In this document: one piece after another, positions 1 through 8,653 of the stretch
Layout of the letters: each line of letters starts with the position of its first letter
Position numbering within the stretch: position 1 is the stretch's first letter
Source of the DNA: Rhodospirillum centenum SW
GTDB lineage: Bacteria > Pseudomonadota > Alphaproteobacteria > Azospirillales > Azospirillaceae
Length of the DNA stretch: 64,000 bases
Direction: 5' to 3'
Assembly (NCBI RefSeq): GCF_000016185.1
Contig: NC_011420.2
Span: 2,562,501 to 2,626,500, forward strand
Notes under the pieces: model-generated
Database searches by the model: none
Seen by the model: only the letters and a program-made list of their open reading frames with translations
Told to the model about the DNA's origin: nothing
Translations under genes and position numbers: made by a program

Positions 1-1
1 C

Positions 2-64
2 GGCCTGGGCGTGCCCCTGGTGGCGGAGGCCGGCTGGGCCCCGAACTGGGCGGAGGCGCACTGA
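2..64 (+). CDS. C-terminal end of an unidentified protein (partial)
   Basis: Twenty codons are open from the window edge to a TGA, reading GLGVPLVAEAG then WAPNWAEAH. Codon use fits the GC-rich neighbours and the frame stops cleanly before a 127-base gap leading to the next gene on the same strand. The fragment is too short to identify and no function is proposed. Confidence 0.45.
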   Translation, partial: GLGVPLVAEAGWAPNWAEAH

Positions 65-191
65 CCGCCGGAGCGCCGGACCGCCGGGGCGGGGCCATGC
101 CTTTCCGCCGGGCCGCCCTGCGGCGCCCGCGGTCCCCGCCCCCGCGGACAGGTCTGCCCAAGCGGCGCGACCTGGGCTATGGTCCCGCCCC

Positions 192-884
192 ATGACGACC
201 GTGACACCGACGACCCCCGATGACGAGCGCTGCGCCTGTGGCAAGCGCGCCGTCGATCTCTGCCTCTGCCCCGAGCTGACCCCGGCCCGCACACGGCTGG
301 GGCTTCTGGTCCTGCAACATCCGCAGGAACAGGATGTGGAACTGGGCACGGCGCGGCTGCTGACCGCGCAGGTCGAGGGGGCGGTGCTGCGCGTCGGCCT
401 GTCCTGGCCCAACATGGCCAAGGCACTGGGCCGGCCGGCCGATCCGCGCCGCTGGGGCGTGCTGCACATGGGCAGCAAGGAGGACGTGGCGCGGGTGCCA
501 CGCGGCGGCATCGCCGTGGTGGACCGCAAGGGCGCCCCCCTGCCCGACAGCGACGCCGTGCTGGCGGACCTGGAGGGGCTGGTGCTGCTGGACGGCACCT
601 GGTCCCAGGCGAAGACGCTGTGGTGGCGGAATGCGTGGCTGCTGAAGCTGCGCCGCGTGGTCATCCACCCCGACTTCCGGTCCGCCTACGGCAATGTGCG
701 CAAGGAACCGCGGCGCGAAAGCGTCTCCACCCTGGAGGCGGGGGCCTTCGCGCTGGGCCGGCTGGAGGGCGATCCGGGACTTCAGGGCCGGATGCTGAAG
801 CCCTTCGACACGCTGCTGGACCGCTGGCAGAAGCGCCGCCGCCCGGCCCGGCCCGTGCCGCCGCCCGCGACTCCGGCCCCCTGA
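192..884 (+). CDS. DTW-domain tRNA-uridine aminocarboxypropyltransferase
   Basis: This 230-residue protein belongs to the DTW family (TapT/YfiP in E. coli), which moves the 3-amino-3-carboxypropyl group of S-adenosylmethionine onto a uridine of tRNA to make acp3U in the cytoplasm. A cysteine cluster, CACG (14-17) and CLC (24-26), matches the N-terminal metal-type motif of the family. The signature DGTW is at 134-137, and the basic block RKEPRRES near 170 is where the family binds substrate. The length is normal; a Pro/Arg-rich tail follows the domain. It is transcribed alone and converges on lapA. Family assignment is firm; which tRNA uridine is modified is inferred. Confidence 0.9.
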   Translation: MTTVTPTTPDDERCACGKRAVDLCLCPELTPARTRLGLLVLQHPQEQDVELGTARLLTAQVEGAVLRVGLSWPNMAKALGRPADPRRWGVLHMGSKEDVARVPRGGIAVVDRKGAPLPDSDAVLADLEGLVLLDGTWSQAKTLWWRNAWLLKLRRVVIHPDFRSAYGNVRKEPRRESVSTLEAGAFALGRLEGDPGLQGRMLKPFDTLLDRWQKRRRPARPVPPPATPAP

Positions 885-981
885 CGGCGCCGGACCGGCC
901 GGGATTACAGGCCGCCGGTCTAGAACCCGCCGGTTCGCAGGCCCGTCGGCAACGAGCGGCCTGTCCGGAAAGGGGTGCCCG

Positions 982-1341
982 TCAGGGCACCAGGGCGGGC
1001 AGCCGGGTGGTGACGGCGACGGGCACCGCCTCCCGCGCGGCCAGCCGCGCCTCCGCCTCGCCGGCGCGGACCTGGGCGGCGACGAGATCGCGCTCCAGCC
1101 TGTCCGCGCGCCGCTTCTGCTGGCGGGCCGCCTTGCGCTGGCCGTGGCCGCCCAGCCAGGCGGTCAGGCCGCCGGCGAAGAAGCTGACCACCATGGCGAC
1201 CAGGACCAGGGCGTAGAGCGGCAGCTCCATGCTCCAGGGCAGCGGCCACAGCAGGATGGTCACGGTCTGCATGTTGCTGACCGAAAAGGACAGGGCCAGA
1301 AGGGCCACGGGCAGGGTGATGATCCAGGTCAGGTGGCGCAC
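982..1341 (-). CDS. lapA: LapA-domain inner membrane protein
   Basis: The 119-residue protein has two hydrophobic segments (about 5-24 and 40-63) followed by a basic, charged helical tail with coiled-coil character, the layout of the lipopolysaccharide assembly protein A domain. The motif SVSNMQTVTI at the end of the first segment fits the family's SxxNxxxV pattern. In E. coli LapA works with LapB to tune LPS synthesis through LpxC turnover. No lapB lies beside it here. It follows ihfB on the same strand after about 200 bases, the usual ihfB-lapA order, and may be co-transcribed. The precise role in this organism is inferred. Confidence 0.8.
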   Translation of the reverse strand: MRHLTWIITLPVALLALSFSVSNMQTVTILLWPLPWSMELPLYALVLVAMVVSFFAGGLTAWLGGHGQRKAARQQKRRADRLERDLVAAQVRAGEAEARLAAREAVPVAVTTRLPALVP

Positions 1342-1540
1342 CGGGGCACCTTCTTGCGGCTAGACGGGCGGCAGGATGGACGGGGGGCGGACATGCCCCC
1401 TCCGGCGCAAGGGTCGCCACAGGCCGCCGCGCTGTCAATGCCCGCGATAAGGGAGAAACGCCGAAAGTGGCACCCGGCCGGCCCGGCGCGGCAGAATGGC
1501 CCGCCGGACCCGGCCGGACGGAGCGCCGCCGGCGGCGGTA

Positions 1541-1822
1541 TCAGTCGGTGTTCAGCCGCTCGCGGAGCTGCTTGCCCGTCTTGAAGAACGGGATGAACTT
1601 CTGGTTCACGTCCACCGTCTCCCCGGTCCGCGGGTTGCGGCCCAGGCGGGCGTCGCGCTTCTTCACGGAAAAGGCGCCGAATCCACGCAGCTCGACCCGG
1701 TCACCGCGAGCCAGGGCGTCGGTGATCTCGTCGAAGATCGTGGTGACGATCTTCTCCACGTCGCGCTGGTACAGGTGCGGGTTGCGCTCAGCAAGGCGCA
1801 GGATCAGTTCGGACTTGGTCAT
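1541..1822 (-). CDS. ihfB: Integration host factor subunit beta
   Basis: This 93-residue DNA-bending protein forms a heterodimer with IhfA and shapes promoters and recombination sites. The sequence from MTKSELI to the C-terminus is collinear with IhfB. The beta-arm GRNPRTGE is at 61-68, with the intercalating proline at 64. An in-frame extension of 46 codons upstream is rejected because the family starts at MTKSEL, and a run of G residues a few bases upstream could act as a weak ribosome site. It follows rpsA, as in most alphaproteobacteria, but a strong terminator lies between them, so much of its expression may come from its own promoter. The partner ihfA is not in the window. Confidence 0.96.
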   Translation of the reverse strand: MTKSELILRLAERNPHLYQRDVEKIVTTIFDEITDALARGDRVELRGFGAFSVKKRDARLGRNPRTGETVDVNQKFIPFFKTGKQLRERLNTD

Positions 1823-2125
1823 CTGGCTACCCCCCCCAGGGTGCGGGCAGATTTCTCCGGCGCGACCCGATGCCGGTCGGCATGCAGGCACCCGGGCCAC
1901 CGCGCAATTTCCGCACACATTGCCGGAGGGCTTCCCGATGCGCAAGGGTAAGCCTTTCAAGGCGCTGGGATTTTTCCGGACACCCGGCGGCCGGCGGCGG
2001 AAGCGGCGGCGGTCGGAGAGGCGGCGGGCCGCAAAAGCGAAGGCCGCCCCGGTTTCCCGGGACGGCCTTCGTCTCTTCTGCCGGCGCCCGCCCTGAAGCG
2101 GCCGCCGGAACCGGAACCGGCGGGA
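1823..2125. other. Intergenic region between rpsA and ihfB
   Basis: This gap of 303 bases carries the rpsA terminator at 2031-2070 and the upstream region of ihfB. No additional gene is supported. Frames opening across it code for Arg/Pro-rich sequence typical of GC-rich non-coding DNA. Confidence 0.7.
2031..2070 (-). terminator. Intrinsic terminator after rpsA
   Basis: On the minus strand a hairpin with 14-base arms (GAAGGCCGTCCCGG, loop GAAA, CCGGGGCGGCCTTC) is followed by a short T-run, GCTTTTGC. It sits about 55 bases past the rpsA stop codon. The arms pair completely apart from one G-T pair. Confidence 0.85.
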
Positions 2126-3856
2126 TTACTCCTCGCCGACCTGCTGCTTGCGCTTGAGCGCCGCACCCAGGATGTCGCCCAGCGAGGCGCCGCTGTCGGA
2201 CGAGCCGAACTCCTGCATCGCCTGCTTCTCCTCCTCGACCTCCTTGGCCTTGATGGAGAGGGTGATCTTGCGGCTGCCGCGGTCGATCTGGGTGACCTTG
2301 GCATCGACCTTCTCGCCGATGGCGAAGCGGTCGGGCCGCTGCTCGGAGCGGTCGCGGGACAGGTCGGACTTGCGGATGAAGCCGGTGAAGCCTTCGCCCA
2401 CCTCGACCTCGATGCCGCCCTCGGTGACCTGGGTGACCGTGCAGGTCACCACGTCGCCCTTCTTGACGCCGGCGACGGCGGTCTCGAACGGATCGCCCGC
2501 GAGCTGCTTGATGCCCAGGGAGATGCGCTCCTTCTCGACGTCAACGTCGAGAACCTTGACCTTGACCTGATCGCCCTTCTTGTAGGTCTGGATGGCCTGC
2601 TCGCCCGGGGTGTTCCAGTCCAGGTCGGACAGGTGGACCATGCCGTCGATGTCGCCGGGCAGGCCCACGAACAGGCCGAACTCGGTGATGTTCTTGACCT
2701 CGCCTTCCAGCTCGGTGCCGCCGGGGAACTTCTCGACGAAGGACTCCCACGGGTTCTGCATCGTCTGCTTCAGGCCGAGGCTGATGCGGCGCTTCACCGG
2801 ATCGACGTCCAGGACCATCACCTCGACCTCCTGGGAGGTGGAGACGATCTTGCCCGGGTGGACGTTCTTCTTGGTCCAGCTCATCTCGGAGACGTGGACC
2901 AGACCCTCGATGCCCGGCTCCAGCTCCACGAAGGCGCCGTAGTCGGTGATGTTGGTGACGCGGCCCTTGAACTTGGCCTGGACCGGGTACTTGGCTTCCA
3001 CGCCCTCCCACGGATCGGCCTCGAGCTGCTTCATGCCGAGGCTGATGCGCTGGGTCTCCGGGTTGAAGCGGATGACCTGGACCGTGACGGTCTGGCCGAT
3101 CTGCAGCGCCTCGGACGGGTGGTTGATGCGGCGCCACGCGATGTCGGTGACATGCAGCAGGCCGTCAACGCCGCCCAGATCGACGAACGCACCGTAGTCG
3201 GTGATGTTCTTGACGACGCCCTGCAGGACCTGGCCTTCCTTGAGGTTGGCGACCAGCTCGCTGCGCGCCTCGGCCCGGCTCTCTTCCAGCACGGCGCGGC
3301 GGGAGACGACGATGTTGCCGCGGCTGCGGTCCATCTTGAGGATCTGGAAGGGCTGCGGCGTGCCCAGCAGCGGGCTGATGTCGCGCACCGGCCGGATGTC
3401 GACCTGGCTGCCCGGCAGGAACGCCACGGCGCCGTTGAGATCGACGGTGAAGCCACCCTTCACGCGGCCGAAGATCACGCCCGTCACGCGGGCCTGGTCG
3501 TTGAACGACTTCTCCAGCAGGGTCCAGGCTTCTTCGCGCTTCGCCTTCTCGCGGGACAGCACGGCCTCGCCGTTCTTGTCCTCCATGCGCTCCAGGTACA
3601 CCTCGACGGTGTCGCCCGCCTTCAGTTCGACCGGCTGGCCGGGAACCGCGAACTCCTTGAGCGCGACGCGGCCTTCGGACTTCAGGCCGACGTCGATCAG
3701 AACCATGTCGTTGTCGATCGAGAGGATGCGCCCCTTGACGACGGTGCCTTCCAGGCTGTCGGCGGTGCCGAAGGACTCTTCGAGAAGAGCGGCGAAGCTC
3801 TCCTTGCCGGCGGCGGCGCCGGCGGCCGGGCTGGACTTGGCGGAAACCTGGGCCAT
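2126..3856 (-). CDS. rpsA: 30S ribosomal protein S1
   Basis: The product has 576 residues and holds six S1 RNA-binding repeats, the full length for Gram-negative S1. It recruits mRNA to the 30S subunit. The repeats begin near residue 33 (GRILSIDND) and recur with the patterns DYGAFVDLGG and DYGAFVELEPG; the last lies near 480-560. The start MAQVSAKSS was chosen because a perfect AAGGAG stands about 7 bases upstream; an in-frame extension of 33 codons has no such site. It lies downstream of cmk on the same strand with a 281-base leader, long enough for the translational self-control known for S1 in E. coli, though no regulatory structure was recognised. Confidence 0.98.
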   Translation of the reverse strand: MAQVSAKSSPAAGAAAGKESFAALLEESFGTADSLEGTVVKGRILSIDNDMVLIDVGLKSEGRVALKEFAVPGQPVELKAGDTVEVYLERMEDKNGEAVLSREKAKREEAWTLLEKSFNDQARVTGVIFGRVKGGFTVDLNGAVAFLPGSQVDIRPVRDISPLLGTPQPFQILKMDRSRGNIVVSRRAVLEESRAEARSELVANLKEGQVLQGVVKNITDYGAFVDLGGVDGLLHVTDIAWRRINHPSEALQIGQTVTVQVIRFNPETQRISLGMKQLEADPWEGVEAKYPVQAKFKGRVTNITDYGAFVELEPGIEGLVHVSEMSWTKKNVHPGKIVSTSQEVEVMVLDVDPVKRRISLGLKQTMQNPWESFVEKFPGGTELEGEVKNITEFGLFVGLPGDIDGMVHLSDLDWNTPGEQAIQTYKKGDQVKVKVLDVDVEKERISLGIKQLAGDPFETAVAGVKKGDVVTCTVTQVTEGGIEVEVGEGFTGFIRKSDLSRDRSEQRPDRFAIGEKVDAKVTQIDRGSRKITLSIKAKEVEEEKQAMQEFGSSDSGASLGDILGAALKRKQQVGEE

Positions 3857-4137
3857 TGGAACTCCTTGGGTGGAACCTGGAGCGGCACCCGGACCACCCG
3901 CGCCGGCACGCCCGAGCCGGAAGGGAGGATCTGGCACCGCCGCGCCGGGCACCACGCCCGGCGGCTTGGGTTGTGCCCGGAACCCCGGGGATTCTCCCGG
4001 AACGCCGAACGGGTTGTCCCCGGCCTTGCGACCGGAGGGTGGTGCCCGGTCACGCGGGACCGGGCGGCGAGCCGCGCCCGCACCCCGGAAGGGCGATGGA
4101 CGGCGGCCTGTCCCGAAGGACCGGATCAGCGTGAGGA

Positions 4138-4836
4138 TCAGCGTCCGTTGAACGCCGGCTTCGCGCGGACGAAGGTCATGGCTGCGTCGAAGGCCTGGTC
4201 GGCATCCAACGAGGACGTGTCAAGCAAATACGCGTCGGCAGCCGGCTTCAGCGGGGCCACCGCCCGCTGGCTGTCACGCGCGTCACGATCCTTCATGTCC
4301 TTCAGGACGTCGGCGTATATAGCGACAGCGCCCCGCCCCTGCAACTCCTTGAGTCGGCGCTCGGCCCTTACTTCCACCGTAGCGGTGACATAGAGCTTCG
4401 CTTGCGCCCCGGGGCAGACCACGGTGCCGATGTCGCGGCCGTCCAGAACGGCACCGCGGGCCCTTGTTCCGCCGGCCAGCGCGGGCGGCCGCGCGGCGAA
4501 ATCGCGCTGGAAATCCAGCAGCGCCTGGCGCACCGCCGGCACGACCGAGACCAGCGACGCCGCCTGCGCCGTCGCCTCCGTCCGCAGCTCCGGATCGGCC
4601 ATCAGCCCGGCGATGTCGCCCGGCGTCAGCGCCGCCGCGGCCCGGGCCGCAAGCCCGGCATCGGCCGGGTCCTGCCCGGCGCGGCGCAGGGTCAGCCCGA
4701 CGGCGCGGTAGAGACCGCCGGTGTCGAGATGCGCGAAGCCCAGGGCGGCGGCGAGACGACGGGCAAGCGTGCCCTTGCCGCTGGCGGCGGGACCGTCGAT
4801 GGCGATGACGAGGGGGGCGCTGGGAGGCGGGGTCAA
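4138..4836 (-). CDS. cmk: Cytidylate kinase
   Basis: This 232-residue kinase phosphorylates CMP and dCMP with ATP in the cytoplasm. The P-loop GPAASGKGT is at 15-23, followed by the CMP-site sequence LDTGGLYRA and, later, LDGRDIGTVV with the substrate-binding DGRD. Length is typical of bacterial Cmk. In this lineage cmk normally lies directly after aroA; here a toxin-antitoxin pair and a Uma2 gene are in between, with cmk beginning 70 bases past the toxin stop. rpsA follows. The assignment rests on the complete motif set. Confidence 0.97.
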   Translation of the reverse strand: MTPPPSAPLVIAIDGPAASGKGTLARRLAAALGFAHLDTGGLYRAVGLTLRRAGQDPADAGLAARAAAALTPGDIAGLMADPELRTEATAQAASLVSVVPAVRQALLDFQRDFAARPPALAGGTRARGAVLDGRDIGTVVCPGAQAKLYVTATVEVRAERRLKELQGRGAVAIYADVLKDMKDRDARDSQRAVAPLKPAADAYLLDTSSLDADQAFDAAMTFVRAKPAFNGR

Positions 4837-4906
4837 AGCGGTAACCCGAAAGCAGTGGTCGTGAGGGCGCGGTCGGGAGGCACCATTCCCCCCCTGCGGC
4901 AGCGCG

Positions 4907-5269
4907 TCAAGGACGGAGCGCAGGGGGCTGGAGCGGGGGAAGGATTTCCGCCAGGGCCCGCGTCAACGCGTCGATCCCGTCCGCATCGAGCCGGCCGATG
5001 GCGCGGATCTCGGCGGGTTCGATCACGGACATCTTGCAGGGCCGGATCACGGATGGACGGGACAACCCGGCCAACGTGATGTCCGCGACGGGAATGTCGC
5101 CCGGCCAGGCCTCGTTCCGGGCGCTCGTGATCATCACGACCCAGATCAGCCCGAGACGGTCCTGCCGCACGGGCCGGGAGATCACGACCGCTGGCCGACG
5201 CTTGAGCACCGGCCGTTCGACGAACGGGAAAGGAACCGTGACGACCTCAAGCGGCTCAAAGGTCGGCAT
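4907..5269 (-). CDS. PemK/MazF-family toxin
   Basis: This 120-residue protein is of the MazF/PemK endoribonuclease type, which cuts mRNA or other RNA to halt growth. The N-terminal strand EVVTVPFPF, the core RRPAVVIS and the later PSVIRPCKM follow the family pattern. The start at 5269 is supported by GAGGAG about 6 bases upstream and by the 14-base overlap with the preceding antitoxin gene, a common toxin-antitoxin arrangement. Family members that have lost toxicity exist, so activity is inferred. The pair interrupts the conserved aroA-cmk neighbourhood. Confidence 0.85.
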   Translation of the reverse strand: MPTFEPLEVVTVPFPFVERPVLKRRPAVVISRPVRQDRLGLIWVVMITSARNEAWPGDIPVADITLAGLSRPSVIRPCKMSVIEPAEIRAIGRLDADGIDALTRALAEILPPLQPPALRP

Positions 5270-5477
5270 AGTCCTCCTCGTCCGCAGGACCGGCCCACTC
5301 GGTGAACAGGGCAAAGGGCTCGTCCGCCAGCGCCGCTCTCCGCTTGGGACGCAGGATCGCATAGCCCTCCTGGAGGTCGTACTCGATCTCGTCCCCCGGC
5401 CGGATGCGGAGATGTTCCCGGACGGCGAGCGGCAGCACTGTCTGGACCTTGGTGGACACCCTGCGGCTGATCGCCAT
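5256..5477 (-). CDS. AbrB/MazE-type antitoxin
   Basis: This 73-residue protein has the swapped-hairpin AbrB/MazE DNA-binding fold at its N-terminus (STKVQTVLPLAVRE, then LRIRPGDEIEY), followed by an acidic tail (ADEPFALFTEW to EEDYADL) of the kind that wraps and neutralises a MazF toxin. The start at 5477 places the fold at residue 1; a 20-codon upstream extension lacks similarity. It precedes and overlaps the toxin gene by 14 bases, so the two should be made from one transcript, and the N-terminal domain probably represses their own promoter. Inferred from family and order. Confidence 0.83.
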   Translation of the reverse strand: MAISRRVSTKVQTVLPLAVREHLRIRPGDEIEYDLQEGYAILRPKRRAALADEPFALFTEWAGPADEEDYADL

Positions 5478-5561
5478 GATCGCCCCGGTAAAGCGTTCGT
5501 CCTGCCGCCATGTTGACGCCACGGCCGCGGGCGTCAAGCCGGGGCGGCCGGATCCCGGCCA

Positions 5562-6209
5562 TCACTCCCCGGGATCGTCGCCCGGGTCCTCCAGGATGCC
5601 GCGGTAGACCTCCGCCAGCGGGATCGCGGCGTCGATGCTGTCCAGGCGCAGCACGGCGTCCGGACCCGCCAGCCGTTCCTGCAACCAGACGTCGGCCCCC
5701 TCTCCCCCGGCGTCGCCGGGGCTCGCCCGGCCCGGCACGCGGCGCAGGACGGTGCAGGCGGCCTCGTCCTGCTCCAGTTCCACGATCTCCCGGATCGACG
5801 GGGTCGCCTTGAAGAAGGCGTGCTTGCGGTGCATCTCCGAGGCCGTGTTGGCGGGCGACAGCACCTCCACCACCAGCACCGGCTCGCCCGGCCCGGCCGG
5901 GGTGCGGCCGCAGCGGACCAGCAGATCGGGGATGCGGAAGTCGCGGTCCCGGCGGCCATGGTCCACGCCGGAGCCGATCTCCAGCCGGCAGGGGTGCTTC
6001 CGGGCGGCCAGCGCATTGCCGATCAACCGACCCAGCGCGGCCGTGACGGCGCCGTGGTCCGGGCTGGGCGAGGCCTGGCCGGTCGCCGGATCGTAGTCGC
6101 GCAGCACCGGGTAGCCGTCGATCAGTTCCCAGACCAGATCGTCACCGGAGTCCCAGGCCAGGAACTCCTCCACGGTCATGCGGCGGTCGAGCTTGCGCAA
6201 AGCGGTCAT
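5562..6209 (-). CDS. Uma2 family (DUF820) endonuclease-like protein
   Basis: This 215-residue protein belongs to the Uma2 family, a PD-(D/E)XK nuclease fold whose biological role is poorly known. The pattern is MTVEEFLAW near the start, ELIDGYPV, the helix region PSPDHGAV, then FRIPDLLV and LVVEVLSPAN, which carry the expected catalytic Asp and Glu. The family is abundant in cyanobacteria and scattered elsewhere, often near mobile DNA. It lies between aroA and the toxin-antitoxin genes on the same strand. GGGAGG precedes the ATG. A palindrome (6223-6239) stands immediately upstream. Confidence 0.85.
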   Translation of the reverse strand: MTALRKLDRRMTVEEFLAWDSGDDLVWELIDGYPVLRDYDPATGQASPSPDHGAVTAALGRLIGNALAARKHPCRLEIGSGVDHGRRDRDFRIPDLLVRCGRTPAGPGEPVLVVEVLSPANTASEMHRKHAFFKATPSIREIVELEQDEAACTVLRRVPGRASPGDAGGEGADVWLQERLAGPDAVLRLDSIDAAIPLAEVYRGILEDPGDDPGE

Positions 6210-6222
6210 GGGGGCCTCCCGG

Positions 6223-6239
6223 GGCGGTCCTGGACCGCC
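6223..6239. repeat. Perfect inverted repeat between aroA and the Uma2 gene
   Basis: GGCGGTCC, one central base, then GGACCGCC form a perfect palindrome 14 bases before the Uma2 start and about 50 bases after the aroA stop. With a loop of one base it is more likely a protein-binding site than a terminator, and no T-run follows. Function unknown. Confidence 0.5.
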
Positions 6240-6291
6240 TCCGGATATAGCACGTCCGGCACCGTTCCGACAGGTCCGGCCGGGCGCCCGC

Positions 6292-7638
6292 CTATGCCGC
6301 CGCGATGTCCGCGCCCAGCCCGTTCATCAGGGCGACGAAGCCGGGGAAGCTGGTGTCGATGAAGGCGCCGTCATCCACCCGCACCGGCTGCTCCGTGGCC
6401 ATGCCCAGGACCAGGAAGCTCATGGCGATGCGGTGATCCATGGCGGTGGCGACGGTGGCGCCGCCGGCCGGCGGTCGGCCGCGGCCATGCACCACCATCC
6501 AGTCCTCGCCCGCCTCCACCGTGACGCCGCAGGCGGCGAGCCCGTCGGCCATCATGGCCAGCCGGTCGCTCTCCTTCACCCGCAGCTCGCCGATGCCGCG
6601 CATCACCGTGGGCCCCTCGGCGCAGGCGGCGGCGATGCAGAGGACGGGGTATTCGTCGATCATGCTGGGGGCACGCTCCGGCGGCACCTCGACCCCGCGC
6701 AGGCCGGAGGCGCGCACCAGCAGGTCGGCGACGGGCTCCCCGCCCTCCTCCCGCGGGTTGGCGTAGGCAATGTCGGCGCCCATCGCGCGCAACGTCTCGA
6801 AGAGGCCGGTGCGGCGCGGGTTGGTGCCGACGCCCGGCAGGGACAGCGCGGAGCCCGGCCGGATCAGGGCGGCCACGGCCGGAAAGGCGGCCGAGCTGGG
6901 ATCGGCCGGCACCCGCAGGTCGCGCGCCGTCAGCTCGCCCTGGCCGGTGACGGTGGCGGCCAGGGCGCCGTCGCCGGCCTCCTCCACCGTCACCTCGATG
7001 CCGAAATGCCGCAGCATGCGCTCGGTGTGGTCGCGCGTCGGCTCCGGCTCGATCACCGTGGTGCGGCCGGGCGCGTTCAGCCCCGCCAGCAGGATGGCGG
7101 ACTTCACCTGGGCCGAGGCCACCGGCAGGCGGTAGGCGATGGGCACCGGACGGTCGGTGCCGATCACCGCCCCCGGCAGCCGCCCGCCCGAGCGCAGGGC
7201 GAACCGCGCCCCCATCGTCTCCAGCGGTGTCGTCACCCGCGCCATCGGCCGCTTCGTCAGCGAGGCGTCGCCCGTCATCACGCTGGTGAAGGGATGCGTC
7301 GCCAGCAGCCCCATCAGCAGCCGCGCCGCCGTGCCGCTGTTGCCCATGTCCAGCACCTGCGCCGGCTCGGCCAGCCCGCCGACGCCGCGGCCGCGGGTGA
7401 TCCAGGTGCCGTCGGGAAGCCGCTCCGCTTCCGCCCCCAGGGCGCGCAGGGCGGCGGCGGTGCGCAGCACGTCGTCCCCCTCCAGCAGCCCCTCGATCCG
7501 CGTCTCGCCCAGGCTCAGCGCCCCGAACATCAGCGCCCGGTGGGAGATCGACTTGTCGCCCGGCACCGTGACGGTGCCGGCAAGCGCGCCCGAGCGGCGG
7601 GACAGCAGCGGGCGGGGTCCGGCGGGCGAGGCGGCCAT
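6292..7638 (-). CDS. aroA: 3-phosphoshikimate 1-carboxyvinyltransferase (EPSP synthase)
   Basis: The enzyme joins phosphoenolpyruvate and shikimate-3-phosphate in aromatic amino acid synthesis. The 448-residue sequence carries PGDKSISHR (26-34), [21 protein letters not shown] and SMIDEYP, and it is collinear with the class II (Agrobacterium CP4-like) group rather than the E. coli type. The PEP-site loop reads GNSGTA (99-104), so a glycine (102) stands where CP4 has alanine 100. The ATG at 7638 has GGAG about 6 bases upstream and gives the N-terminus usual for class II; a GTG 14 codons earlier is possible. Downstream genes are not the usual cmk. Confidence 0.95.
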   Translation of the reverse strand: MAASPAGPRPLLSRRSGALAGTVTVPGDKSISHRALMFGALSLGETRIEGLLEGDDVLRTAAALRALGAEAERLPDGTWITRGRGVGGLAEPAQVLDMGNSGTAARLLMGLLATHPFTSVMTGDASLTKRPMARVTTPLETMGARFALRSGGRLPGAVIGTDRPVPIAYRLPVASAQVKSAILLAGLNAPGRTTVIEPEPTRDHTERMLRHFGIEVTVEEAGDGALAATVTGQGELTARDLRVPADPSSAAFPAVAALIRPGSALSLPGVGTNPRRTGLFETLRAMGADIAYANPREEGGEPVADLLVRASGLRGVEVPPERAPSMIDEYPVLCIAAACAEGPTVMRGIGELRVKESDRLAMMADGLAACGVTVEAGEDWMVVHGRGRPPAGGATVATAMDHRIAMSFLVLGMATEQPVRVDDGAFIDTSFPGFVALMNGLGADIAAA

Positions 7639-7948
7639 GGGGGCTCCGGCAACAGACAGGAGGAACGGATCGGCCCGCACGGGGCGGGACGGACCGCCGG
7701 CGGACGGTGCCGGCGCCCCCTGCTCCTAGCACATCACGGCAGGGCCGGGAACGGCGCGGGGACGGGCGGAGGGCGCGGTGCGGGAAACGGGCAGCCCCAG
7801 GGCCGGCGGGCCGGCGGCCCGCCCCGGTTGCAGGCGCCCGCAGCCCGCGGATTCTTTGGTTTGACAGGGGGCGGGCTTCATGGCAGATGCCCCGCCGGAG
7901 CCAGCGCGCAGGAATCACCGGGTCCGCGCGGCAAGAAGGAGGAGTCTC
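7639..7948. other. Divergent intergenic region aroA / TIGR02300 gene
   Basis: This gap of 310 bases lies between two genes that read away from each other, so it must hold both promoters. It is very GC-rich and no -35/-10 pair could be placed with confidence. No additional gene is supported. Confidence 0.6.
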
Positions 7949-8362
7949 GTGGCGAAAGCGGAATGGGGCACGAAGCGCATCTGCCCGAACTGCGGCACGC
8001 GCTATTACGACATGCGGAAGGAACCGCCGGCCTGCCCGAGCTGCGGCACCGTGTTCGATCCCGAGGCGCTGCTGCGCTCCCGCCGGGCGCGTCCGATCCC
8101 CGTGGAGGAAGTGAAGAAGCCCCCGGTCGAGGCGGACGAGGACGAGACGCTGGGCATCGATTCCGAGGAGGGACCGGCCCGCAACGACGAGGACACGGAG
8201 ACCACGGATGACGTGGACGTGGCCGACATCGAGGAGGACGATCTGGACGAGGAGGTCGGCAGCGAAGAGGACGAGGACGTCCTGCCCGAGGATGCCGACG
8301 AACTGGGCGACGAGGACGACCTGGGCGAGGTCGTGGACGTGGAGGGCGACGAGGACCGCTGA
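7949..8362 (+). CDS. TIGR02300 (FYDLN acid) family protein
   Basis: The 137-residue protein starts with a zinc-ribbon-like module, WGTKRICPNCG and CPSCGTVFDP (two CxxC pairs about 18 residues apart), followed by a very acidic tail made largely of Asp and Glu from residue 55 onward. This is the layout of the alphaproteobacterial TIGR02300 family; here the usual FYDLN motif reads RYYDM. The GTG at 7949 was chosen because AAGGAGG lies 6 bases upstream and the family begins at this residue; a longer ATG form 23 codons upstream lacks support. It is single, divergent from aroA and followed by tRNA-Ala. Function unknown. Confidence 0.88.
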   Translation: MAKAEWGTKRICPNCGTRYYDMRKEPPACPSCGTVFDPEALLRSRRARPIPVEEVKKPPVEADEDETLGIDSEEGPARNDEDTETTDDVDVADIEEDDLDEEVGSEEDEDVLPEDADELGDEDDLGEVVDVEGDEDR

Positions 8363-8453
8363 CGCGGCGATCCCCCGGCCGCCCGGAAGAACCGAGGAAA
8401 TCCAAGGACTTCCGGCATCCTCGAAAAAATTGCGCGGCCGCTGAATTTTCCTC

Positions 8454-8482
8454 TTGCCAGGGCGCCCCGGTTCGAAGATAAA
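8454..8482 (+). promoter_or_regulatory. Sigma-70-type promoter for tRNA-Ala
   Basis: TTGCCA (8454-8459) and GATAAA (8477-8482) are separated by 17 bases. Transcription would begin near 8489, about 47 bases before the tRNA. It is one of few AT-rich spots in this gap and has no coding alternative. Confidence 0.6.
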
Positions 8483-8535
8483 CAGCGCCCACAGCGACGG
8501 CGACCCAGAAGCCGGCGCGACGAGACAGACGGTTC

Positions 8536-8611
<76 letters not shown>

Positions 8612-8620
8612 TCAAGACCA

Positions 8621-8653
8621 GGGCCTCAGCCGGAAACGGCTGGGGCCCTTGTC
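8621..8653 (+). terminator. Intrinsic terminator after tRNA-Ala
   Basis: GGGCCTCAGCCG, loop GAAA, CGGCTGGGGCCC, then TTGTCGTT form a 12-pair hairpin that starts 10 bases after the CCA end of the tRNA. Confidence 0.85.

Noticed and set aside
3857-4137. An rpsA promoter or leader structure
   Set aside because: The sequence is uniformly GC-rich and no -35/-10 pair or convincing fold could be told from chance.
2633-4393. A 586-codon plus-strand open frame opposite rpsA and cmk
   Set aside because: Mirror of the S1 repeats; no ribosome site and no similarity of its own.
6178-8211. A 677-codon plus-strand open frame opposite aroA
   Set aside because: aroA has every motif on the other strand; this frame is His/Arg/Gly-rich with no domain.
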